From assembly GCA_959020715.1 (NCBI GenBank), contig CAUESV010000006.1, forward strand, positions 1-64,000: a stretch of DNA of 64,000 nt, in the 5' to 3' direction. This stretch comes from an uncultured Collinsella sp. (GTDB taxonomy: Bacteria > Actinomycetota > Coriobacteriia > Coriobacteriales > Coriobacteriaceae). Made by a program: the position numbers and the translations under genes. Below the pieces are notes generated by a model. That model was not told the DNA's origin, ran no database searches, and was given only the letters and a program-made list of their open reading frames with translations. How positions within the stretch are numbered: position 1 is the first letter of the stretch; every line of letters begins with the position of its first letter. Of this stretch, positions 35,713 to 42,923 are shown one piece after another.

Positions 35713-37425
35713 CTAAGAACGCTTACGGCTCGCCATGGTGCCTGCGGCGATAGCGGCTGTTCCCGCAAGGACGGTTGCCACGATGGCCGCACCCGAGGTG
35801 TCGCCGGTTGCCGCGAGCACGCCGGTAGTCTTGGCTTTCGTGGTTGAAGCCGCAACGGCCTTGGTCGGCTTTGAGCCCTCAGGCTTGGGGTTCTGCTTGG
35901 ACTCCGCGGGCTTGCTTTCTGCGGGCTTGGTCTCGTCGGGCTTGGGGTCTTCCGGCTTGGCTACCTCGGGAGGTGCGATGGTCGTACTTTTGGCGACTGC
36001 TTTGATATAGAGGGAGTCGACCGTGGCGTCGCCCGTGCCGATGGCTTGGCCTGCCTCGTAGATGCCGTCACGGAGCTTGCGATAGCCAATGACCTTGCCG
36101 CCTTCGGGCGTCTGGATGGCGGCGTTCTCAATCTTGATGGTGCCGATTGTCTTGCCGTCAGCGCTCATGGCACGGGCAAAGATTGCCGCTGTATCTCCTT
36201 CGGCCGTTACCTTGCTGCGGATGATCGAGATGACTGCGGGTGTGACGCCCTCGCTGGTCTGGGCGATGATGCCGATGTTCTCGCCTTGGGGCTCGGGGCT
36301 CGTCTCGCCATCTTGGTTTTCGCTGTAGGGGGTGGGGCCGTCGCCGTTCTCGACATAGCGGGCTATGGCCTTGACAACGGAGTCGCTGATGTAGATGTGG
36401 CCACCCTTCTCGTTGGGTCGATCGTTTCTGGTGGAGAATGCAGCCGAAACCTCGCCTTCCGCAAACGCGTCCACGGTGGAGCCGTTCCTGACGACGATGT
36501 CGTCCTGGTAGGTGAAGAGGGCGATGGCGCCACCGTATCTGCCTTTACCTGCACGGACCGTCACGTTTGCATGATCGAGGGTGATGCCCTTGTGGGCATA
36601 GACGCCATATTCAACACCGTTTACGTTGAGGGAGGCGTTTGTGGCTGCGAGGCCGCCCTTGGCCTCGACGGCAGCGTCTTTCTCGGAGCTTGCCTCGACC
36701 GTTCCGCCACCCTTGATGGTGAGGTTCTTGTCGGTTCCAATACCCTTGTCCTCGGTAGCCCTGGCGGTGACGGCTCCGCTGTCGTCAATCGTGATATTGC
36801 CGTTTGCCCTGATGCCATCCGATGCACCCGTGGCATTGACGTTGCCCGAACCTTTGATAGCGAGATCACCCCCGGCATTGATGGCATCAAACCCAGTGCT
36901 CGTGGCGTTGACGGATCCGGCTCCGTCGATGTTGATATTACCCGTGGAGAGGACAGCGTCCTCAGTAGATGTCACGCTGAGCGTGCTGCCCGCGTCGCCT
37001 TGGATATTGAGCTCGGCATTCTCGTTAGTGCCATGAGAAACGTTGATGCTTTCGATCCATTCGGCAGTGACGATGTTGGTTCCCGAGTAATTCACGTTGA
37101 GCTTGCCTGCGGCCTGGATCTCGCCGCCGTTATAGTTGTTGAGCTTCAAGTCGTCGGCGCCGTCCCACGACCAGGTACCGGCCTCGTCGCTCGCCGCGGT
37201 GTTGTACTTGTTGCCGCCGACCTTGACCCATTCCGCTGCGAGCGAGACGCTCGGCATGAGCAGCGAGCTCACCGTGAGCGCGCACACGGCGCCCGCGACG
37301 ATGCGGCGCGTCACGCGGCGCCAGCTGCCGTGCGCGAGTCCTATGCGACGGCGAACGTCGGGTTCGGCAACATGGGTTCCGGCGGTAGCGTCATTGCGTT
37401 TGGGGGTCGTGAACAAGGCTGCCAT
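35713..37425 (-). CDS. secreted beta-helix surface protein, Cthe_2159-like, copy 1
   Basis: The 570 aa protein has a long basic N-terminus, then a signal peptide (RRIVAGAVCALTVSSLLMPS, cleaved near LAAEW). Repeats of the type DAIxAxGDLxIxGxGxVxAT follow, typical of the carbohydrate-binding Cthe_2159 beta-helix family. A Pro/Lys/Glu wall linker leads to the sorting signal LAATGD, a hydrophobic helix and the basic tail ASRKRS. Sortase would anchor it to the wall. It is paralogous to the 37697 gene. GGGAG precedes ATG 37425. Confidence 0.8.
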   Translation of the reverse strand: MAALFTTPKRNDATAGTHVAEPDVRRRIGLAHGSWRRVTRRIVAGAVCALTVSSLLMPSVSLAAEWVKVGGNKYNTAASDEAGTWSWDGADDLKLNNYNGGEIQAAGKLNVNYSGTNIVTAEWIESINVSHGTNENAELNIQGDAGSTLSVTSTEDAVLSTGNINIDGAGSVNATSTGFDAINAGGDLAIKGSGNVNATGASDGIRANGNITIDDSGAVTARATEDKGIGTDKNLTIKGGGTVEASSEKDAAVEAKGGLAATNASLNVNGVEYGVYAHKGITLDHANVTVRAGKGRYGGAIALFTYQDDIVVRNGSTVDAFAEGEVSAAFSTRNDRPNEKGGHIYISDSVVKAIARYVENGDGPTPYSENQDGETSPEPQGENIGIIAQTSEGVTPAVISIIRSKVTAEGDTAAIFARAMSADGKTIGTIKIENAAIQTPEGGKVIGYRKLRDGIYEAGQAIGTGDATVDSLYIKAVAKSTTIAPPEVAKPEDPKPDETKPAESKPAESKQNPKPEGSKPTKAVAASTTKAKTTGVLAATGDTSGAAIVATVLAGTAAIAAGTMASRKRS

Positions 37426-37440
37426 GGTTGCTCCCGTTCT

Positions 37441-37675
37441 CATAGGGCCTATGCGACTAGATTCAGCGTATCTGCTGGATGTTGCCGGCGGTAGTGCCGT
37501 TTGGAGGGCAAAAGGGCCAAAATGGGGGAGAAATAGGCCGCACGCCGGCGCAGGGACCGGCGCTAAAAGAAAAGCGCGGGGCCGCATGGCGACTCCGCGC
37601 TTTATTGTTCAGCTTTTGCAGCCTTGCCCTTACGCTACGAAGAAGTAGACGAGGAAGGCAAGGGCCGCGATCCAC
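37441..37675. repeat. duplicated block: surface-gene leader plus permease 3' end, copy 1
   Basis: It contains CATAGGGCCTATG (37441-37453), a decayed terminator at 37571-37603, and 37630-37675, which equals the last codons (WIAALAFLVYFFVA and stop) of the NCS2 permease with one mismatch. It marks a tandem duplication with a period of about 2065 bp. Confidence 0.85.
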
Positions 37676-37696
37676 CCGTCCTGTGCGAAAAAGTGT

Positions 37697-39484
37697 TTAC
37701 GAGCGTTTGCGACTCGCCAGGGCGCCTGCGGCGATGGCGGCTGTTCCCGCAAGGGCGGCTGCCACGATGGCTGCGCTCGAGGCGTCGCCGGTTGCCGCGA
37801 GTTTGCCGGCGGTCTTGGCTCCCGTGGCTGCAACTGCAACGGTCTTGGTCGTCTTCGTGCCCTCGGACTTGGAACCCTCGGGCTTGGTCTCGCCTGGCTT
37901 CTCCTCGGGTTTGATCTCCTCGGGAGGCGCGATGACCGTGCTCTTGGCGACAGCTTCGTTATAGGGGGAGTCGATCACAGCGTCGCCCGTGCCGATGGTC
38001 TGGCCCGCCTCGTACATGATGCCCTCACCGAACTCTTCTTTGTGGCGATAGTCAATGACCTCGCCGCCTACAGGCGTCTGGATGATGGTGCCTTCGATCT
38101 CGATGGTGCCAATCGCCTTGCCGTCCTTGCTTATGGCAAGGGCGAAGATTGCCGCCGTGTCTCCCTCGGCCGTGACCTTGCTGCGGACGATCGAGATACT
38201 CGCAGGCGTGATGCCCTCGTAGGTCTGGGCGAAGATACCGATGTTCAGACCCCTAGGCTCAGGGATGGCCTTGCCGCTTTGGTCGTTGCTGTAGTGATCG
38301 GGGCCGTCGCTACCGGACTCGACATAGCGGGCTATAGCCTTAACAACGGAGTCGCTGATGTAGATGTGGCCGCCAGCGACGTTTGGCTGGTGGTTTCTGG
38401 TAGAGATTGCAACCGAGAATTTACCTTCCGCGAACGCGTCCACGATGGAACCATTCTTGATGACGATGTCGTCCCCGTCAGTGATGAGGGCGATGGCCTG
38501 GCCGCCGCTCGCGCTTGTACGGACCGTCACGGTCGCGTGATCGAGCGTAACGCCCTTGTAGGCATAGACACCATATTCAACACCGCTTGCGTCAAGGGAG
38601 GCGTTCGTGACCGCGAGACTGCCCTCAGTGTCGACGGCAAGATCTCCTTCGGAGTTTGCCTTAACCTGGCTGCCGCCCGAGATGCTGATGCCGTCTTTAG
38701 CCCAAATCGCCGCTTCTTCTATAGAGCTTGCCTCTACCTTGCCGCCGCCTTTGATGATCAGGTCACTGTCCGCGGCGATGCCGTAACCTTCGTCTCCTTT
38801 AGCGATCACTGTGCCAGAAGAATCGATGGTGGTCTTGCCCTTGGATTGGATGCCTTCGGTACCGCCCGTTGCATTCACAGTGCCCGAGCCTGTGATAGAG
38901 AGATCGCCCTTTGCCTCAATTCCGTCGGAAGAGGTGCTTGTGGTGTTCACAGTGCCTGGGCCAGAAATGGAGAGGTCGCCTGTGGACTTAATTGCATCGG
39001 CCTCGGCTGTCACATTGAGCTCATCCGTGCTATTCGAGCTCGTTATGTTCAACTCTGCTTTCTGGCTAGTGCCATCCTTCGCCTTGATGGCGGCTCCGGT
39101 GTAATCGGGCTCGGTTTTCACGGTGTTCTTGCCCTCGTAGGCAATGTTGAGCTTGCCTGCGGCCTGGATCGCACCGCCGTCATAGCCGTTGAGCTTCATA
39201 TCGTCGGCGCCGTCCCAGCTCCAGGTGCCGGCGGCGTCTCCCGTGGGTCCCGCGGCCGCTTCGTGGCGGACGCCGCCAACGTCCACCCACTCGGCCGCGA
39301 GTGAGACGCTCGGCATGAGCAGCGAACTTACCGTGAGCGCGCATACGGCGCCTACAACGATGCGGCGTGTCACGCGGCGCCAGCTGCCGTGTGCGAGCAA
39401 CGTGCGACGGCGCACGTCGGGCTCGACAAAATGGGCTCCAGAGGTTTTGTCATTGCGCTTGGGGGTCGTGAACAAGGCGGCCAT
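37697..39484 (-). CDS. secreted beta-helix surface protein, Cthe_2159-like, copy 2
   Basis: The 595 aa protein has the same layout as copy 1: basic N-terminus MAALFTTPKRND, signal peptide ending LAAEW, and beta-helix repeats (GDLSISGPGTVNTTS and similar). A stretch HIYISDSVVKAIARYVE is shared with copy 1. A Lys/Pro/Glu linker, sorting motif LAATGD, membrane helix and SRKRS tail follow. It carries extra repeat units compared with copy 1, so the copies have diverged by repeat gain or loss. GGGAG precedes the ATG. It probably binds carbohydrate at the cell surface. Confidence 0.8.
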   Translation of the reverse strand: MAALFTTPKRNDKTSGAHFVEPDVRRRTLLAHGSWRRVTRRIVVGAVCALTVSSLLMPSVSLAAEWVDVGGVRHEAAAGPTGDAAGTWSWDGADDMKLNGYDGGAIQAAGKLNIAYEGKNTVKTEPDYTGAAIKAKDGTSQKAELNITSSNSTDELNVTAEADAIKSTGDLSISGPGTVNTTSTSSDGIEAKGDLSITGSGTVNATGGTEGIQSKGKTTIDSSGTVIAKGDEGYGIAADSDLIIKGGGKVEASSIEEAAIWAKDGISISGGSQVKANSEGDLAVDTEGSLAVTNASLDASGVEYGVYAYKGVTLDHATVTVRTSASGGQAIALITDGDDIVIKNGSIVDAFAEGKFSVAISTRNHQPNVAGGHIYISDSVVKAIARYVESGSDGPDHYSNDQSGKAIPEPRGLNIGIFAQTYEGITPASISIVRSKVTAEGDTAAIFALAISKDGKAIGTIEIEGTIIQTPVGGEVIDYRHKEEFGEGIMYEAGQTIGTGDAVIDSPYNEAVAKSTVIAPPEEIKPEEKPGETKPEGSKSEGTKTTKTVAVAATGAKTAGKLAATGDASSAAIVAAALAGTAAIAAGALASRKRS

Positions 39485-39501
39485 GGTTACTCCCATCCTC
39501 T

Positions 39502-39514
39502 CATAGGGCCTATG
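39502..39514. promoter_or_regulatory. palindrome upstream of surface protein copy 2
   Basis: CATAGGGCCTATG occurs before both surface genes in the 5' leader, adjacent to the ribosome site. It may be an operator or an RNA hairpin. Confidence 0.4.
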
Positions 39515-39625
39515 CGATTACGCCCAGCATATCTGCAAGATGTAGCCGGCGGTAGTGCCGTTTGGAGGGCAAAATGTCCAAAACTTGGGAAGCAATACAT
39601 CGCGCGCCCGCGCGTTGCCTGGCTT

Positions 39626-39667
39626 TAAAAGAAAAGCGCGGAGCCGCTCGATGCGACTCCGCGCTTT
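39626..39667 (-). terminator. terminator after the NCS2 permease
   Basis: AAAGCGCGGAG pairs with CTCCGCGCTTT and is followed on the minus strand by a T-rich tail (TTCTTTTAAA). Confidence 0.82.
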
Positions 39668-39694
39668 GGTGTTTTGCTTTAGCAGACTATGCCG

Positions 39695-41005
39695 TTACGC
39701 CACGAAGAAGTAGACGAGGAAGGCAAGGGCCGCGATCCACATGAGCGGCTTGATCTTGGAGGCCTCGCCCTTAAAGAGCGCGACGACCACGTAGGCGATA
39801 AAGCCCAGACCGATGCCGGCAGAGATGGAGTAGGTGAAGGGCACGCCGGCGACAATCATGAACGCCGGGAAACCCTGCGACACGTCGGACCAGTCGATCT
39901 CGGAGGCCTCGCTCATCATGAGGTAGCCGACGTAGACCAGAGCACCGCAGGTGGCAGCGCTGGAAACGATGGAGACGACGGGGGAGAAGAACGCGGCGAG
40001 GATGAACAGCACGCCGGTGGTGACAGAGGTGAGACCCGTGCGGCCACCGTCGGCAGCGCCAGAGGTGGACTCGACGAAGGTGGTGATGGAGGAGACGCCC
40101 ATGAAACCGCCCACGGCAGCGGCGGCGGAGTCGACGATCAGGATCTCCTTGATGTTCTCGACGTTGCCGTCGTCGGTGAGGAACTCGCCCTGCTTGGCTA
40201 CGGCCATCGCGGTGCCCATGGTGTCGAAGAAGTCACTCATGAGCAGCGAGAACGAGATGACGAGGAGCGCGGGGTCGGTAAGGACCTTGACGATGGCGGG
40301 CACGCCGCCGGCGTCGGCGATGGGGCCACCGATGCTCGAGAAGTCGAGCGGGGCGATGATACCGGTCGGAGCCTGGGTCACACCTAGGGGGATACCGGCG
40401 ATGACGGCGACGACGATGCCGATGAGCAGCGAGCCGGGGACGTTGCGGCAGGCGAGGGCGACCGTCACCAGGATGGAGATGATGCCGACGATGAAGGTGG
40501 GGGAGGTGATGTCGCCCAGACCGACGAGTGTACCGGCGCCAGCGGTGATAATGCCGGCATCGCACAGGCCGATCATGGCGATGAACAGGCCCAGACCCAC
40601 CGAGATGGCGTGACGCAGGACAACCGGGATGGCGTCCATGATGGCCTCGCGCAGGCCACAGAGCACGAGCAGCAAGATGACGACGCCCTCAAGGAAGATG
40701 ACGCTCATGGCCACGTGCCAGTCACCGCCGCAGACGGTAGTGGTGATTCCAGCGATCATCGCGTTGACGCCTAAGCCCGACGCGCAGGCGAGCGGGCGGT
40801 TGGCGAAGATACCCATGCAGATGGTCATGATGCCGGCGCCCAGGCAGGTGGCGCAGGCGAGCGCTCCCGCATCGATGCCGGCGCCCGAGAGCACTGCGGG
40901 GTTGACGGCGATGATGTAGGCCATCGCCAGGAATGTTGTCAGTCCAGCGCGAAGTTCGGTCCCGATTGTGGACTTGCGCTCACTGACGTGAAAAAGTTCG
41001 TCCAT
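39695..41005 (-). CDS. NCS2 family purine permease (AzgA-like)
   Basis: The 436 aa membrane protein of the guanine/hypoxanthine group has about 12-14 helices. Motifs include TELRAGLTTFLAMAYIIAVNP at the start, GLGVNAM, and the substrate-site region LLMSDFFDTMGTAMAV with VGGFMGVSSITTFVEST. It imports purine bases by proton symport. The start was chosen for AAAGG before ATG 41005. Its 3' end was copied along with the surface gene downstream. No purine riboswitch was seen upstream. Confidence 0.88.
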   Translation of the reverse strand: MDELFHVSERKSTIGTELRAGLTTFLAMAYIIAVNPAVLSGAGIDAGALACATCLGAGIMTICMGIFANRPLACASGLGVNAMIAGITTTVCGGDWHVAMSVIFLEGVVILLLVLCGLREAIMDAIPVVLRHAISVGLGLFIAMIGLCDAGIITAGAGTLVGLGDITSPTFIVGIISILVTVALACRNVPGSLLIGIVVAVIAGIPLGVTQAPTGIIAPLDFSSIGGPIADAGGVPAIVKVLTDPALLVISFSLLMSDFFDTMGTAMAVAKQGEFLTDDGNVENIKEILIVDSAAAAVGGFMGVSSITTFVESTSGAADGGRTGLTSVTTGVLFILAAFFSPVVSIVSSAATCGALVYVGYLMMSEASEIDWSDVSQGFPAFMIVAGVPFTYSISAGIGLGFIAYVVVALFKGEASKIKPLMWIAALAFLVYFFVA

Positions 41006-41198
41006 GCATACCCTTTCCTTGTTCGGCCCCGAGTTTAGGCCGATTGACACGAACGCTCCCACTATAGCCCCTTTACGACGCTGTTGTTCCTCGCATGTTG
41101 ATGTTCGGCGCTTTGTGGCAGACGGACGGTATTTTTCGCATGAAAATGTATGGGTACCGTATACTTAAGCGGTTACAACGACCCCTATGGAGGAACGT

Positions 41199-41618
41199 AT
41201 GATTAAAGAGCTTTGCCAAGACGAGGCTATCCTGTCCCAGCGTTGCGAGGTTGCGACTGTCGAGGACGAGTCGGTCGCACAGGACCTGATTGATACCATC
41301 AAGTCGCTCGACGATGCCGGCTGCCTTGCCGCTAACCAGATTGGCGTTACCAAGAAGGTCTGCGTCTATCTGGACGACGCCTGCGAGCCCCATGTGCTCT
41401 ACAATCCCCGTCTGGTGTTTGGCCTGGGCGCCAGCAAGATGGAGGAGAGCTGCCTGACGCACGAGGAGGTCACCAAGTCTACGCGCTATATCAAGTGCAA
41501 GGTTGCCTTTGACCAGATCGTCGACGGCAAGATGCGCGAGCGCAAGCAGGACTTTGTGGGCTTCGAGGCGCAAATGATTCAGCATATGATTGACCACTGT
41601 CTAGGAAAGTTGGTTTAA
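41199..41618 (+). CDS. peptide deformylase-like protein lacking the catalytic Glu
   Basis: The 139 aa protein has deformylase motif 1 as GCLAANQIG, motif 2 as ESCLTHEE with the metal Cys, and motif 3 as QHMIDH. The two His ligands remain, but the catalytic Glu of HExDH is Met. It could bind metal but should not deformylate. A complete deformylase lies at 55275. GGAGG precedes the ATG. It may be a regulatory or decaying paralog. Confidence 0.8.
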   Translation: MIKELCQDEAILSQRCEVATVEDESVAQDLIDTIKSLDDAGCLAANQIGVTKKVCVYLDDACEPHVLYNPRLVFGLGASKMEESCLTHEEVTKSTRYIKCKVAFDQIVDGKMRERKQDFVGFEAQMIQHMIDHCLGKLV

Positions 41619-41725
41619 AGCGCCGATGCACCGCACCTTGGCGTTCAATCGTCGCTTACGTACCGTTAGTACGCTGCGCTCCTCTTTCACGCCAATCTGC
41701 GGCACCTCGACACTTTAAACCGACC
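41609..41725. repeat. long imperfect inverted repeat
   Basis: GTTGGTTTAAAGCGCCGATG on the left has the imperfect complement of CTCGACACTTTAAACCGAC on the right, and inner segments around TTGGCGT and ACGCCAA also pair. The arms are about 50 nt with mismatches, overlapping the end of the deformylase-like gene. Confidence 0.6.
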
Positions 41726-41777
41726 TGTTCGGTTATTTCCGGTCGAGTGATTTGATCGGGGATTGAACCTGTGCTTT

Positions 41778-41816
41778 TGTCCCGGGCGTGACATTGTTGT
41801 CATGTCCGGGCTTTTG
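41778..41816 (+). terminator. terminator upstream of the bile salt hydrolase gene
   Basis: CCCGGGCGTGACA pairs with TGTCATGTCCGGG (two G-T pairs) and is followed by CTTTTG. Confidence 0.75.
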
Positions 41817-41878
41817 TGTTTAGCGCCTTTTTGTTTGGAGACAATGAAATTAGCAAGAACGTAAAGCTAGGAGGCGCT

Positions 41879-42844
41879 ATGTGTACGAGCATTCGATTTA
41901 CCGATAATTCCGGCCACATGTATCTGGGCCGCAACCTCGACTGGAGCTTTGACTACGGCCAACAGGTTCGCGTGATGCCGCGCGGGTTTCACATTCCGTA
42001 TTCGTTTATCGACGATGCGTCGGCGGCACACGCGGTGATCGGTATGTGCATCGATTACAAGAACTACCCTATGTTCTTCGACTGCGGCAACGATGCGGGC
42101 CTCGCCGTGGCGGGTCTCAATTTCCCGGGTTATGCCGAGTATGCCGAGGACCCTGTCGACGGCAAGACCAATATCGCAGCCTATGAGTTTCCCCTGTGGG
42201 TGGCAGCGACGTTCTCGACGGTCGATGAGGTCGAGGCTGCGCTGCGCGATACGGTGATTGTCGCCAAATCTGCAGGAGAGGGGCTGGGCGTGTCGCTGCT
42301 CCATTGGATTATCGGCGACAGCCAGCGTAGCATCGTGGTCGAGATGATGGCTGACGGCCTGCATGTATACGACGATCCGGTCGACACCCTTGCCAATCAG
42401 CCCACCTTCCCGTGGCACATGGAAAACCTGCGCACCTATATCACGGCCACCAGCGATTTTCCGCAGACGGCGACATGGCGTGGCGCCGAGCTCAAGCCCT
42501 ATGGCGCGGGTGCCGGCATGCGCGGTATTCCGGGTGACTGCTATTCGCCGAGCCGTTTTGTAAAGGCGGCGTACCTCAATGCCAATTACCCGCAAAAGGA
42601 GAGCGAGACCGAAAACGTCGTCCGCATGTTCCGTTCACTCGAGGGCGTGGTGATGATTGAGGGAGCGTCCAGGATGGGCGATGGCAAGTTCGAGAAGACT
42701 ATCTACACCGGATGCTTTAGCGCGCGCACGGGCAATTATTACTACGCGATGTATGGGGATCCGTCGATTCGCTACGTGAGTCTGATGGATGCCGAGGGCG
42801 CGAGCCCCGATAGGCTCGTGGTTCCTGAGCCGCGTCGTTCGTAG
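41879..42844 (+). CDS. bsh: bile salt hydrolase (choloylglycine hydrolase, Ntn family)
   Basis: This enzyme cleaves glycine or taurine from conjugated bile salts in the gut. After Met removal Cys2 becomes the N-terminal nucleophile. The other active-site residues are in the expected positions: Arg18 and Asp21 (GRNLDWSF), Asn81 (GLNFPGY), Asn173 (NQPTFPW) and Arg226 (SPSRFVKA). The 321 aa length is typical. There is no signal peptide, so it is cytosolic. GGAGG precedes the ATG. Penicillin V acylase is the main alternative, but NLDWSF favours bile salts. Confidence 0.9.
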   Translation: MCTSIRFTDNSGHMYLGRNLDWSFDYGQQVRVMPRGFHIPYSFIDDASAAHAVIGMCIDYKNYPMFFDCGNDAGLAVAGLNFPGYAEYAEDPVDGKTNIAAYEFPLWVAATFSTVDEVEAALRDTVIVAKSAGEGLGVSLLHWIIGDSQRSIVVEMMADGLHVYDDPVDTLANQPTFPWHMENLRTYITATSDFPQTATWRGAELKPYGAGAGMRGIPGDCYSPSRFVKAAYLNANYPQKESETENVVRMFRSLEGVVMIEGASRMGDGKFEKTIYTGCFSARTGNYYYAMYGDPSIRYVSLMDAEGASPDRLVVPEPRRS

Positions 42845-42866
42845 CCGATAGCTTTACTGCAATGCA

Positions 42867-42904
42867 AAGCGGCCCTGCATCTCCCGTGAGGTGCAGGGCC
42901 GCTG
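42867..42904. terminator. hairpin between bsh and kup
   Basis: AGCGGCCCTGCA pairs with TGCAGGGCCGCT, with an inner CTC/GAG. It lies between convergent genes; the T-run is short on both sides. Confidence 0.7.
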
Positions 42905-42923
42905 TCGTTGATACGCGACGTCG

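Noticed and set aside
36046..37494. 482-codon plus-strand frame over surface protein copy 1
   Set aside because: Arises from the repeat composition of the surface gene; no ribosome site or signal. A similar frame appears opposite copy 2.
41006..41198. Purine riboswitch upstream of the NCS2 permease
   Set aside because: The conserved purine aptamer bases could not be found on the minus strand.
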